Positions 50,887 to 60,481 are shown, numbered from the stretch's first letter. The stretch is 64,000 nucleotides of DNA from Isoptericola sp. BMS4 (GCF_011634835.1 NZ_SIRP01000001.1:3777748-3841747); one strand, 5' to 3'. Notes: generated by a model not told the origin, from the letters alone. Numbers and translations are program-made.

Positions 50887-52355
50887 TCGATGTCGTCCAG
50901 GCCCTGGCCGCGCAGGTCCTCGACGACGGCCTCGTAGTCGGCCATCTCGATCTGCCCGGTGAGGTACCGGTTGTAGGCGTCCATGGCCCGGTCCTCGAGG
51001 GTCGACCACTGGCGGTCGAAGGTCTCGGAGGTGAGCGACTGTGTCGGGTTGACGACGGCGTCCGGCTCCTGCTCGGCCATCTTCTCGTTGGCCTCGTCGA
51101 CGTACGGCGTGGAGCTCTTGAAGGTCTTCACCTTCTCCGAGGGGCGCGAGGAGGAGTAGGGCTGGACGTCCTGCTCCCAGGCCGTCTGGTCGGTGATCGT
51201 GACGACGCCCTCGGCGTCCTCCTCGTAATGGGTGCCCTCGATGCCGTTCGTCATCAGCGTGTAGGGCTCCTCGTCGATCAGCTTGTCGATGAAGCCGAGC
51301 ACCTTGCGCACCTCGTCCTCGTTCTTGACCTCGGACTTCGGCAGGGCCAGCCACCCGCCCATGCCGCCACCGGTGTCGGAGATGATGCGGTGCGGCTGTC
51401 CGTCGTAGGTGATGTCGTTGACCAGCGCCCACTTCATGGGGGTCTTCGGGTCGGCGCTCTCGGCGAGGGCCAGGTAGTTCTTGGCCTCGAACAGCCCCGT
51501 GACCACGATGCCGCCCTTGCCCTGGGCGATGGCGTCCTGCTGGTTCGTCTTCTGCACGGTGACGAACTCCTGGTTCACGGCGCCCTGCTCGTAGACGCCG
51601 CGGTACCACTCCATGGCGTCCTTGAACTCGTCCGTCGTGAACGCGGCGTGCACCTGGCCCGAGTCGTCCACGGAGAACTTGTCGCCGGCGCCGAAGTATC
51701 CGGTCAGGGAGCGGAACCCGACGAGGAAGCTCTCCTCGCGGTCGATGAACCCGGTCGTGTCGTCCTTGCCGTTGCCGTCCGGGTCGTCGTTCGTGAAGGC
51801 GACCGCGACCTTCTCCAGGTCCTCGATCGTGTGCGGCACCTCCAGGCCCAGGTTGTCCAGCCAGTCCTGCCGCACCACGACGCCGTAGCGCGTCTTGATC
51901 TTCTGGAACGGGACCCCGTAGAGCGTGCCGTCCAGCTTGGCGGCCTCGATGGTCTGCGGGTCGATCTTCGACAGGTTCGGGAACTCGGAGAGGAACGGCT
52001 CGACGTCCCAGAACTGGCCGGCGCCGAGCGCCTGGCGCACCGTCGTGCTGTCCGTGACGGTGAGGGACACGATGTCGGCGAGCTCGCCGGACGCCAGGGC
52101 GGAGTTGATCTTCTCCTCCTTGGACGCGTCCGGCACCCACTGGATGTCGAACTCCTGGCCGGTGTACTCCTCCAGCGCCGTGTGGATCGGGCCGTCGGCG
52201 TCCGGGGTCACCGGCGTGTGGAGCATCGCCATCCAGGTGATCGGGCCGTCGTCGGCCTCGCCGCCGCCGTCGCCGGACCCACCGCTGCACGCGGTGAGTG
52301 CGAGCGCCGTCACCGCCGCAGCGGCGGCGCCCTTGACGAACGTCTGCTTGCTCAT
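50847..52355 (-). CDS. extracellular solute-binding lipoprotein of carbohydrate ABC transporter (LplA/YtcQ-like)
   Basis: A 502-residue lipoprotein (signal AAAAAVTALALTACSGG). Typical segments: WVPDASKEEKINSALASGEL, KIDPQTIEAAKLDGTLYGVP, YGVVVRQDWLDNLGLEVPHT, NDDPDGNGKDDTTGF and GGMGGWLALPKSE. It would capture pectin-derived oligosaccharides outside the cell and deliver them to the two permeases of this locus. ATG has GAGGAGC upstream. Confidence 0.94.
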   Translation of the reverse strand: MSKQTFVKGAAAAAVTALALTACSGGSGDGGGEADDGPITWMAMLHTPVTPDADGPIHTALEEYTGQEFDIQWVPDASKEEKINSALASGELADIVSLTVTDSTTVRQALGAGQFWDVEPFLSEFPNLSKIDPQTIEAAKLDGTLYGVPFQKIKTRYGVVVRQDWLDNLGLEVPHTIEDLEKVAVAFTNDDPDGNGKDDTTGFIDREESFLVGFRSLTGYFGAGDKFSVDDSGQVHAAFTTDEFKDAMEWYRGVYEQGAVNQEFVTVQKTNQQDAIAQGKGGIVVTGLFEAKNYLALAESADPKTPMKWALVNDITYDGQPHRIISDTGGGMGGWLALPKSEVKNEDEVRKVLGFIDKLIDEEPYTLMTNGIEGTHYEEDAEGVVTITDQTAWEQDVQPYSSSRPSEKVKTFKSSTPYVDEANEKMAEQEPDAVVNPTQSLTSETFDRQWSTLEDRAMDAYNRYLTGQIEMADYEAVVEDLRGQGLDDIEQEFTDAYAEVNG

Positions 52356-52369
52356 GGGTGTAGCTCCTC

Positions 52370-53032
52370 TCATGACGCCTGCTCCGTCACAGGCGCGTTC
52401 GGGTGCACGGCGGAGCGGAGCGGGACCTCCGGGGACTCCACCAACGGACGAAAGACGATGCGGGTGACCAGGGCGACGGCGAACGCGGGCAGCGACGCCC
52501 CGAAGAGCAGGAGCAGCGGCGTCGCGTACTGCCACAGCAGCCACTCGACGAGCCCGACGGCGGTCGCGCCGAGGATGGTCCAGTGCAGCGACCCGAAGCC
52601 GAGCAGCAGCGCTGCGGCGAGCTGCCGCCCCGCCGTCGGGAGGTCGGTGGCCGTCATCACCGGGAACACGTACGCGGCGGCCACGCCGAGCACGACCAGC
52701 GCGACGACGTTGAGCGCCTGCACGATCCAGACCGGGGCGAGGAAGACGTTGGTGACGATGACGGCGCCCGCGCCGAGGAGGACCGCGCCGACGAGCATGG
52801 ACCGGCCGGTCGCCTCGCGGACGGCGGCCACGAACGTGCGGGTGGGCGGCGGGGTCTCCCCGTGGCGCAGCCACCCGTCGAGGTACGTCGCCATGGCGTA
52901 CGACGCCGGGCCGAACCCGAGCACCACCAGGCCGAGCAGCGTCGTCGCGAGCCAGAGCAGGTTCAGGTAGGCGAGCCGGAACAGGCCGCGGCAGATGGCG
53001 TCGATGCGGACGAAGCCCTCGAAGGAGAACAC
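52370..53032 (-). CDS. DUF624/YesL-family membrane protein
   Basis: A 220-residue protein with about five helices. ICRGLFRLAYLNLLWLATTL, FGPASYAMATYLDGWLRHGE and YVFPVMTATDLPTAGRQLAA are the DUF624 hallmarks. YesL-type proteins regularly accompany YtcP/LplB transporters and rhamnogalacturonan genes, but their role is unknown. GTG start lies 12 nt after the upstream permease stop with GAGGA before it. Confidence 0.88.
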   Translation of the reverse strand: MFSFEGFVRIDAICRGLFRLAYLNLLWLATTLLGLVVLGFGPASYAMATYLDGWLRHGETPPPTRTFVAAVREATGRSMLVGAVLLGAGAVIVTNVFLAPVWIVQALNVVALVVLGVAAAYVFPVMTATDLPTAGRQLAAALLLGFGSLHWTILGATAVGLVEWLLWQYATPLLLLFGASLPAFAVALVTRIVFRPLVESPEVPLRSAVHPNAPVTEQAS

Positions 53033-53043
53033 GCCGGCCGTCC

Positions 53044-54063
53044 TCAGTAGACGCCCTCTTCGCCGAACCGCTTGGCGAGCCGGTTCGCGAAGACGACGAG
53101 GACGAGGCCGACGAGGCCCTTGAACAGTCCGACGGCGGCGGCGTAGCTGAGCTGCCCGTTCTCGATGCCCGCCGTGTACACGTAGGTGTCGAAGATGTCG
53201 GCGACCTCGCGGTTCAGGGAGTTCATCACGAGGAACATGTGCTCGAAGCCGAGCTCGAGGAAGTCCCCGATGGCGAGGATGAACATGACGATGATGGTGG
53301 GGCGGATGGCCGGCAGCGTGATGTGCCAGGCCTGCCGCAGCCGGCCCGCGCCGTCGAGCTCGGACGCCTCGTAGAGCTGCATGTCGACCGCCGTCATCGC
53401 GGCGAGGTAGACGATCGTCCCCCAGCCGGCGCCCTTCCAGATCTCCTGGAAGATGTACATCGGCCGCAGCCAGTCCGGGTCGGTGAGGAACGGGATCGGG
53501 TCGAGGCCCCAGGACACGATCAGGTTGTTGATCGAGCCGCCGTCGGTGGTGAGCAGCACGTAGAAGATCGACACGACGATCACCCACGAGAGGAAGTGCG
53601 GCAGGTAGACGACCGACTGGATGCTGCGCTTGAACCACCGGGTCCGGACCTCGTTGAGGAGCAGCGCCAGGACGATCGGGACCGGGAAGGCGAAGACGAG
53701 CATCCCCAGCGAGATCATCAGCGTGTTGCGCAGCAGCACGTAGAACGTGTCCTCGGAGAAGAAGCGCACGAAGTGGTCGAACCCGACCCAGGGGCTGCCG
53801 GTGATGCCGAGGAACGGCAGGTAGTCCTGGAACGCGATCACCAGGCCGCCCATCGGGGCGTACTTGAAGATCAGGAAGTAGACGATCCCGGGGACCGCCA
53901 TCAGGTACAGCGTGCGGTGCCGCCAGAACGTCGAGCGGCGCTTGCGGGGCGCGGGCGGCGCCGTCACCGACGCCGACGCCGGCGTCGGCGTGCGGGGGTC
54001 GGTCGCGGTCGCGGTCGCCGCCGCCGCGCTCACCGCGTCTCCCGCGCTCGTCACTCCCACCAT
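53044..54063 (-). CDS. carbohydrate ABC transporter permease (LplB-type)
   Basis: A 339-residue MalF-like permease. A polar N-terminus precedes the first helix (LYLMAVPGIVYFLIFKYAPM), then GLVIAFQDYLPFLGI, VVYLPHFLSWVIVVSIFYVL and the EAA loop QLYEASELDGAGRLRQAWHI. First gene of the leftward pectin operon. ATG has GAGGAGCAC upstream, and the LacI-type operator lies about 70 nt before the start. Confidence 0.94.
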   Translation of the reverse strand: MVGVTSAGDAVSAAAATATATDPRTPTPASASVTAPPAPRKRRSTFWRHRTLYLMAVPGIVYFLIFKYAPMGGLVIAFQDYLPFLGITGSPWVGFDHFVRFFSEDTFYVLLRNTLMISLGMLVFAFPVPIVLALLLNEVRTRWFKRSIQSVVYLPHFLSWVIVVSIFYVLLTTDGGSINNLIVSWGLDPIPFLTDPDWLRPMYIFQEIWKGAGWGTIVYLAAMTAVDMQLYEASELDGAGRLRQAWHITLPAIRPTIIVMFILAIGDFLELGFEHMFLVMNSLNREVADIFDTYVYTAGIENGQLSYAAAVGLFKGLVGLVLVVFANRLAKRFGEEGVY

Positions 54064-54131
54064 CGGTGTGCTCCTCTGCTCGTCCTCGAGCCGATCAGCG
54101 GGATGCCCGACCGCGTCGTCAGCAACCCTCG

Positions 54132-54147
54132 GTAACCGGTTTCTCGG
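54132..54147 (-). promoter_or_regulatory. LacI-type operator at right edge of pectin locus
   Basis: The minus strand reads CCGAGAAACCGGTTAC, identical to the site before the CE8/CE12 gene, so the two divergent-facing ends of the locus should answer to one repressor that is encoded elsewhere. Confidence 0.75.
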
Positions 54148-54261
54148 ACGGTACATGACGCGCACCACACTGGGCAAGCGCCTTCCGCGGATCGGTGTCG
54201 AGATCGTGATGTGAGCGTCGGCTCCCCCGCCGGAGGAGGCGGCCGAGCGACCTCTCCGCCG

Positions 54262-54792
54262 TCAGAGGGCGGGTCGGCTCCCCGGTGTCGGGCGGTAGGT
54301 GCGCACGCGGTGGCGCAGCCCGCCCGGCCCCGACGACGTCGCCCACGCGCCGTCGTCGGCGACCTCCCACGCGGTCCCGTCGACGGCGGGGGCGAAGGCG
54401 TCGCCCTCGACGGCGAGGTCGATCTCGGTGATGACGAGCCGGTCCGCGAGCGGCAGGACCGCGGCGTAGACCTCACCGCCGCCCATCACCCAGACCTCCT
54501 CGCCGCCGGGGGCGGCGGCCGCGATCGCCAGGGCGTCCTCCACGGACGTCGCCGGCACGGCGCCGTCGTCCGACCAGCCGGGACGGCGCGTCACGACGAC
54601 GTTGGTCCGCCCGGGCAGCGGGCGGCGCGGCAGCGACTCCCAGGTGCGGCGACCCATGACCACGGGGTGGCCGGCGGTGGTCGCCTTGAAGTGCGCGAAG
54701 TCCTCGGGCACGCGCCACGGGATCGTGTTCCCGACGCCGATGACGGGCCGTCCGGCGCCGTCGCGCGCCTGCGCCCAGATCAGCCCGATCAC
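54262..54792 (-). CDS. folA: dihydrofolate reductase
   Basis: A 176-residue NADPH-dependent enzyme regenerating tetrahydrofolate. Motifs: IGLIWAQARDGAGRPVIGVG, NTIPWRVPEDFAHFKATT (catalytic Asp in VPEDF), GHPVVMGRRTWESLP, NVVVTR and VWVMGGGEVYAAVLPLADRL. GTG start has GGGAGG 6 nt upstream and lies 31 nt after thyA, its functional partner. Confidence 0.95.
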   Translation of the reverse strand: MIGLIWAQARDGAGRPVIGVGNTIPWRVPEDFAHFKATTAGHPVVMGRRTWESLPRRPLPGRTNVVVTRRPGWSDDGAVPATSVEDALAIAAAAPGGEEVWVMGGGEVYAAVLPLADRLVITEIDLAVEGDAFAPAVDGTAWEVADDGAWATSSGPGGLRHRVRTYRPTPGSRPAL

Positions 54793-54823
54793 CCGGCACC
54801 TCCCGCGCTGCCCACCGGTGTCC

Positions 54824-55627
<804 letters not shown>

Positions 55628-55634
55628 GGGCGCC

Positions 55635-55640
55635 AGTCTA
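55635..55640 (-). promoter_or_regulatory. -10 box of leaderless thyA-folA promoter
   Basis: TAGACT on the minus strand lies 7 nt before the thyA ATG. Confidence 0.6.
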
Positions 55641-55760
55641 GGGTCGCGCCTCCTCCGGACGGAGGAAGCGACGGACGTCACTCCCCCGGGCGTCACGCCG
55701 GGCCCGGCCTCTCGGTCGACATGGTGAGAGCGCCCGACGGGCGCGGCACAGGAGGTAGTG

Positions 55761-57134
55761 ATGCGACGCATCGTGATCGTCGGTGGCGGGTACGCGGGGT
55801 TCACGGCGGCCCGGGAGCTGGAGAAGCGGCTGCGCCGCGAACTGCGCCGCGGGGACGTCGAGCTGGTGCTGGTGGACCCACGCCCGTACATGACCTACCA
55901 GCCGTTCCTGCCGGAGGTGGTGGCCGGGTCGGTCGAGGCGCGCCACGCCGCGGTGGCGCACCGCCGCCACCTGCGCCGCACGCGGCTCGTCGACGGGTCG
56001 GTCGTGCGGATCGACCACGCGGACCACGCCGTCGTCGTGCGACCGCGCGACGGCGCCCCCTACCGGCTGCACTACGACGACGTGGTGGTCACGGCGGGCG
56101 CGGTCACGCGCGTCTTCCCCGTACCGGGCGTGGCCGGGCACACGATCGGGATGAAGCACGTCGAGGAGGCCGTGGCGATCCGCGACCGGCTGCTCACGTC
56201 GTTCGACCGGGCGGCGGGGCTGCCGCGCGGACCGGAGCGGGAACGCCTGCTCACCGTGACGTTTGTCGGCGGCGGGTTCTCCGGCGTGGAGGGCTTCGCC
56301 GAGCTGCTGTCGCTCGCGCACGACCTCCTGCGCCGCTACCCGGAGATCGACGCCGGCGAGCTCGCGTTCCACCTCGTCGAGCGCGGCCCGCGCATCCTGC
56401 CCGAGGTGACGGAGCGGCCAGGCCGCTGGGTGGTCGATCAGCTCCGGCGCCGCGGTGCGCACGTGCACCTGGGCACGGCGCTGGAGTCCGCCGAGGGCGG
56501 TGTCGTCACCCTCTCGTCCGGCGAGTCGTTCCCCTCCGGGCTGCTCGTCTGGACCGCGGGGAACGCCGCGAACCCCTTCGTCGCGACGCACACCGACCTG
56601 CCGGTCGACGCCCGCGGGTACGTCGTCGTGCGGCCCGACCTGCGCGTCGGCACCGACGACGCCCCCGTGGAGGGCGCGTGGGCCGCCGGGGACGGCGCGG
56701 CCGTGCCCGACCTCGCCGTCCCGCGTGCGGGGGCGCTCGCCGTCCCCAACGCGCAGCACGCCGTCCGGCAGGGGCGTCGTCTGGCGCGCAACCTCGCGGC
56801 CGCGCTCCGTGGCCGACCCACCAGGCCCTACGTGCACGGCAGCCTCGGTGTGGTCGCGACGCTGGGGCTGGGCTCCGGGATCTTCCAGTACCGGCGGCTG
56901 GTCGTGCGCGGCCTCCTCGCGTGGCTCATGCACCGCGGGTACCACGTGCTCGCCATCCCGACCTGGGAGCGCAAGGCTCGCGTGCTCGCCGTGTGGCTCA
57001 CCGCCGGGGTCTTCGGGCGCGACGTCGTCTCCCTCGCCTCGGTCCAGACGCCTCGGGCCGCGTTCACCGCGGCGACGACGCCCGCGGAGCCCACGGCACC
57101 CGAGGAGGCTGCCGATCACGCCGCGGCGGCGTAG
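55761..57134 (+). CDS. NAD(P)/FAD-dependent oxidoreductase (NDH-2-like)
   Basis: A 457-residue flavoprotein of the type II NADH dehydrogenase group. The FAD fold is [20 protein letters not shown], the NADH fold [20 protein letters not shown], with [15 protein letters not shown] and [16 protein letters not shown]-terminal amphipathic/hydrophobic part ([20 protein letters not shown]) is like the membrane anchor of NDH-2. It would pass electrons from NADH to quinone without pumping protons. AGGAGG stands 9 nt before the ATG. Its end overlaps the converging sigma-factor gene by 19 bp. Confidence 0.9.
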   Translation: MRRIVIVGGGYAGFTAARELEKRLRRELRRGDVELVLVDPRPYMTYQPFLPEVVAGSVEARHAAVAHRRHLRRTRLVDGSVVRIDHADHAVVVRPRDGAPYRLHYDDVVVTAGAVTRVFPVPGVAGHTIGMKHVEEAVAIRDRLLTSFDRAAGLPRGPERERLLTVTFVGGGFSGVEGFAELLSLAHDLLRRYPEIDAGELAFHLVERGPRILPEVTERPGRWVVDQLRRRGAHVHLGTALESAEGGVVTLSSGESFPSGLLVWTAGNAANPFVATHTDLPVDARGYVVVRPDLRVGTDDAPVEGAWAAGDGAAVPDLAVPRAGALAVPNAQHAVRQGRRLARNLAAALRGRPTRPYVHGSLGVVATLGLGSGIFQYRRLVVRGLLAWLMHRGYHVLAIPTWERKARVLAVWLTAGVFGRDVVSLASVQTPRAAFTAATTPAEPTAPEEAADHAAAA

Positions 57135-58033
57135 CCCCTCAGCTTGTCCGGGTTGACCTGGATGTACACGTGCTCGACCCGGCCGTCCACGACGTCGAGG
57201 GACACCAGCGCGAACGGTGCGCCCTCGACGTCCACGACGATCGCCGGCAGCCCGTTGGCCTCGACGGCCCGGACCTCGCCGGCGTCCCAGTACTTGCGCC
57301 ACACGTTGTCGAGGAAGAGGGAGACACGCGCCAGGCCGACGAGCTCGACGCGCGACGCGTGCACGCGTCCACCGCCGTCGGGACGGGCGACGACGTCGTC
57401 GGCCAGGTAGCGCTCGAAGCGGGGCAGGTCGCCCTCGTGCGCGGCCGCGACGAGCTCGTCGAGGAGACGCCGGCGCTCGCCGGGGTCGACGGGCACGGCC
57501 TCACGGGTGCCGAGGCGTTCCCGGGCCCGCCGGGCGAGCTGGCGCGCGCCCGCCTCGGTGACGTCGAGGATGTCGGCGATCCGGCGGTACGGGTAGCCGA
57601 ACGCCTCCCGGAGCACGTACACGGCGCGCTCGACCGGGCTCAGCCGCTCCATGAGCAGCAGGGTCGCCAGCTCGAGGGCCTCGGCGCGCTCGGCGCCGAG
57701 CGCCGGGTCCCCGGAGGTGTCGACGGGCTCCGGGAGCCACGGGCCCACGTACGTCTCGCGCCGCGCGCGGGCCGACGTCGCGGCGTTGATCGCGAGCCGC
57801 GTCGTCACGGTGGTGAGGAAGGCCGCCGGGTTCCGGACGGCGGCGCGGTCCGTGCCCTGCCACCGGATCCAGGCCTCCTGCACGACGTCCTCCGCCTCCG
57901 CCACGTCGCCGAGCATGCGGTAGGCGATGCCGAACAGCTGGGGCCGGACCGCGAGGAACGCGTCGAGCGCCCCGGCACCCTCGGGGTCGTCGAGGGCGCC
58001 GGGGTTCCGGGGCACGCGCCCGCCTGCCGTCAT
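57116..58033 (-). CDS. ECF41-group RNA polymerase sigma factor (SigJ-like)
   Basis: A 305-residue sigma-70 factor. Region 2 (LFGIAYRMLGDVAEAEDVVQ) and region 4 (SPVERAVYVLREAFGYPYRR, IADILDVTEAGARQLARRAR) are followed by a SnoaL-like C-terminal domain (LLDELVAAAHEGDLPRFERY) that ends in the ECF41 motif NPDKL. In this group the fused domain, not an anti-sigma factor, controls activity, and targets are usually a neighbouring oxidoreductase, epimerase or carboxymuconolactone decarboxylase. The adjacent NAD(P)-binding gene fits. ATG has TACCGT 6 nt upstream. Confidence 0.93.
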   Translation of the reverse strand: MTAGGRVPRNPGALDDPEGAGALDAFLAVRPQLFGIAYRMLGDVAEAEDVVQEAWIRWQGTDRAAVRNPAAFLTTVTTRLAINAATSARARRETYVGPWLPEPVDTSGDPALGAERAEALELATLLLMERLSPVERAVYVLREAFGYPYRRIADILDVTEAGARQLARRARERLGTREAVPVDPGERRRLLDELVAAAHEGDLPRFERYLADDVVARPDGGGRVHASRVELVGLARVSLFLDNVWRKYWDAGEVRAVEANGLPAIVVDVEGAPFALVSLDVVDGRVEHVYIQVNPDKLRGYAAAA

Positions 58034-58072
58034 GCGGTCACGGTACGACGAGTCCGTCCGGGGCGTCGGCGT

Positions 58073-58819
58073 TCAGTCCGTCGCACGTGCCGCCGCGAAG
58101 TCCGCGTAGGTGACCCCGCCGAGCCGCGAGTCGCCCTGCGGGACGATCGAGTCCTCGGCGAGGACGGCGCCGAAGTAGGGTGCGGCCGGGTCGGCCACGA
58201 CGTCGCGCCCGGCGTCGGCGGTCGCCGTGCGGATGAACTCGTCGAACCGGACCCGCTCCGGGCCCGCGATCTCCACCACGTCCCCGCGCGGCTCCCCCGT
58301 GGCGGCGTCGGCCACGCACCGCGCCACGTCCGCCGAGGCGATCGGCTGGAACGCGACCGGCGGGATGCGCACCACGCCGTCGACCGCGGCCCCGTCGGCG
58401 ATCCGCGGCGCGAACTCGAAGAACTGGGTGGCCCGCACGACGGTCCAGCCGACGCCGCCGGAGCGCACCAGCTCCTCCTGGGCGACCTTCGCGCGCAGGT
58501 ACCCCGAGCCCGGGTTGCGGTCCGTCCCGACGATCGACAGCACGACGTGGTGGCCCACCCCGGCGCGCCTCTCCGCCTCGAGCAGCGTGCGCGTCGACGT
58601 CGTGAAGAAGCGCAGCACGTCGTCGTCCGCGAACGACGGCGAGTTCGACACGTCCACGACGACGTCCGCTCCCGCGAGCGCCTCGTCCACCCCGTTCGCG
58701 GTCAGCGTGTCCACTCCGGTGCTGGGCGCGGCCGCGACGGCCTCGTGCCCCGCCTCCGTGAGAAGCCCGATCACCTGCGTGCCGATGAGCCCCGTCCCAC
58801 CGACGACCACGATCTTCAT
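58073..58819 (-). CDS. NAD(P)-binding NmrA/SDR-like protein, ECF41 partner
   Basis: A 248-residue atypical SDR. The cofactor site is IVVVGGTGLIGTQVIGLLTE; SIVGTDRNPGSGYLRAKVAQ, VVRATQFFEFAPRIAD and VAFQPIASADVARCVADAAT are NmrA/epimerase-like. Catalytic Tyr/Lys is present in YLRAKVAQ. In ECF41 systems such a gene is the sigma factor's target; an ECF41-type promoter lies upstream. It precedes the sigma gene in the same direction with 39 bp between. Confidence 0.9.
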   Translation of the reverse strand: MKIVVVGGTGLIGTQVIGLLTEAGHEAVAAAPSTGVDTLTANGVDEALAGADVVVDVSNSPSFADDDVLRFFTTSTRTLLEAERRAGVGHHVVLSIVGTDRNPGSGYLRAKVAQEELVRSGGVGWTVVRATQFFEFAPRIADGAAVDGVVRIPPVAFQPIASADVARCVADAATGEPRGDVVEIAGPERVRFDEFIRTATADAGRDVVADPAAPYFGAVLAEDSIVPQGDSRLGGVTYADFAAARATD

Positions 58820-58870
58820 GAGCCTGTCCTCTCTGCGGTGCGCGGTCCCGACGACCGCACGACACCCTCT

Positions 58871-58898
58871 TGACCGTGCGCACCGCCGTCGCGTGACA
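58871..58898 (-). promoter_or_regulatory. putative ECF41-type promoter
   Basis: On the minus strand TGTCAC and CGGTC are about 16 nt apart, close to the ECF41 consensus TGTCACA/CGTC, and lie about 50 nt before the NmrA/SDR-like start. Confidence 0.45.
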
Positions 58899-58944
58899 GG
58901 TGACGGTGTGTGACGTGGCGCACGCGACGATCGTCCGGGTGTCA

Positions 58945-59006
58945 CTGCGGCAGTTCGGGATCGGGTCGGCAGTCGCGGCTGCCGATCTGATCCCGAACTG
59001 CCGCAG
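58945..59006. repeat. long inverted repeat between divergent genes
   Basis: Outer arms CTGCGGCAGTTCGGGATC and complement are perfect (18 bp), inner TCGGCAG/CTGCCGA extends the stem to about 28 bp with G-U pairs, and the loop is 6 nt. Neither flanking gene ends here, so it is not an ordinary terminator. Confidence 0.75.
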
Positions 59007-59114
59007 AGAACGGTGGGAGGATCACTCGGTTCTTTCCTCGAGGAGGGCGGCATGTCCCGACGTTGACGCCGGGACCGCCCGGACACGCCGGGCGAGCAGT
59101 GGGAGGATCACCTC

Positions 59115-59606
59115 ATGACGGACCAGACCACCTCCGAGACCGTGCCCGCCGACACCGCGGCCCCCGTGACGCCGTCGCCCACGGACCCGCTGTGGGTCGA
59201 GCGGACCGGCACCCGCACGTACCGCGGCCACAGCGCGCGCGGCGCGAGCGTGGAGATCGGTCCCGCCGAGGCGGGCGCCGTCTTCACCCCGGGCGAGCTG
59301 CTGAAGATCGCGCTGGCGGCGTGCGCCGGCATGAGCAGCGACACCAAGTTCGCGCGGGTGCTCGGCGACGACTACAAGGTGATCGTCCGGGTCGAGGACC
59401 CCAAGGACATGGACGACGACCGCTACCCGGTGCTCACGGAGAAGTTCGAGATCGACCTGTCCGGGCTCGACGAGAAGACGCGCGAGAAGACCCTCCTGCT
59501 CGCCCAGCGGTCCATCGACCGGGCCTGCACGGTCGGCCGCACCCTCAAGGCCGGCGCGGCGGTCCCGCCCGCCGAGTTCCTCGCCCCGGAGGACGACCCG
59601 TCGTGA
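59115..59606 (+). CDS. OsmC/Ohr-family peroxide-reducing protein
   Basis: A 163-residue OsmC-family protein that reduces organic hydroperoxides. The two redox Cys are in LKIALAACAGMSSDTKFA and SIDRACTVGRTLKAG; the catalytic Arg lies in the N-terminal RTYRGHSARGASVEIG stretch. It is the first gene of a three-gene overlapping run. The ATG is preceded by GTGGGAGGATCACCTC; the same GTGGGAGGATCAC also occurs 88 nt upstream. Confidence 0.9.
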   Translation: MTDQTTSETVPADTAAPVTPSPTDPLWVERTGTRTYRGHSARGASVEIGPAEAGAVFTPGELLKIALAACAGMSSDTKFARVLGDDYKVIVRVEDPKDMDDDRYPVLTEKFEIDLSGLDEKTREKTLLLAQRSIDRACTVGRTLKAGAAVPPAEFLAPEDDPS

Positions 59607-60481
59607 CCGGCCGGGACGACCTCGGGTCGGCGTCGGACGCCGTCGTGGTGCCGCGAGCGCCGGGCGACGCACCCACCCACGACGAGGCGACGCGCCGCGA
59701 GGACTGGACCCGCTACCGGCCGACGCCGCTGCTGGACGCCCTCCTCGACCGGGCGGTCACGATCCCGTCCGCGCAGATCCGCCGGCACGTGGACCGCGTC
59801 CGGGCCCGCAACCCCGAGGCCGACCCGGCGCAGGTGGTGCGCATCCTGGAGCGCGAGTACCTGGCCGTCCTCACCACGGCGGGCGGGGCCGTCGGCGCGG
59901 CGGCCGCGACGCCCGCGGTCGGGACGGCCGCCGCGACGGCGCTGACCACCGGCGACGTGCTGACCTACTTCGCGGCCTCCTCGGCGTTCGCCCTGGCGGT
60001 GGCGGACGTGCACGCGATCCCCATCGACGACGTGGCCCGGCGCCGCACACTCCTCCTCGCGACCGTCCTCGGCGAGCGCGGGGCCCGCGACGTCGAGCAC
60101 GCGATCGGCGGGTCCACGACCGCGTGGGGCAAGGTGCTGCTGACGTCCATGCCGCAGACCACGCTGAAGCGGGTCAACAGGACCCTGGCCCGGCAGTTCC
60201 TGCGCCGCCAGGTGGCCAAGCAGGGTTCCTTGGCGCTGGGGCGGCTGCTGCCGTTCGGTGTGGGCCTCGTCGTCGGCGTCGCCGGCGGACGAGCGCTCGG
60301 GCACGGCGTCGTGGCGCAGTCGCGCCGGGCGTTCGGCCCGCCCCCCGAGCACTTCCCGCGCGTCGTGGAGGTCTCCGCCCACGACGCCGCGACCGCGACC
60401 GACGTCCTCCCCCTGCGGGCGGAGGCCGCCGGCACCGGGCGGTGGCGGCCCCGGCTCCGCACCTCGCGGAGCCGGCGGTGA
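59603..60481 (+). CDS. EcsC-like/unknown membrane-associated protein
   Basis: A 292-residue protein. Hydrophobic stretches occur at TTAGGAVGAAAATPAVGTAA, YFAASSAFALAVADVHAI and LLPFGVGLVVGVAGGRALG. The pattern RRTLLLATVLGERGARDVEH and RFARQFLRRQ-like LARQFLRRQVAKQG resembles EcsC-family proteins, but I am not certain. GTG overlaps the OsmC stop, and its own stop overlaps the next start, so it belongs to that operon. Function unknown. Confidence 0.75.
   Translation: MTGRDDLGSASDAVVVPRAPGDAPTHDEATRREDWTRYRPTPLLDALLDRAVTIPSAQIRRHVDRVRARNPEADPAQVVRILEREYLAVLTTAGGAVGAAAATPAVGTAAATALTTGDVLTYFAASSAFALAVADVHAIPIDDVARRRTLLLATVLGERGARDVEHAIGGSTTAWGKVLLTSMPQTTLKRVNRTLARQFLRRQVAKQGSLALGRLLPFGVGLVVGVAGGRALGHGVVAQSRRAFGPPPEHFPRVVEVSAHDAATATDVLPLRAEAAGTGRWRPRLRTSRSRR

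Noticed and set aside
46085-52970. Very long rightward frames across the pectin locus
   Set aside because: They oppose the permease, GH28 and binding-protein genes, all of which show clear family motifs on the minus strand.
58945-59006. Terminator call for the long hairpin before osmC
   Set aside because: It lies between two divergent gene starts, so no annotated transcript ends there; kept only as a repeat.
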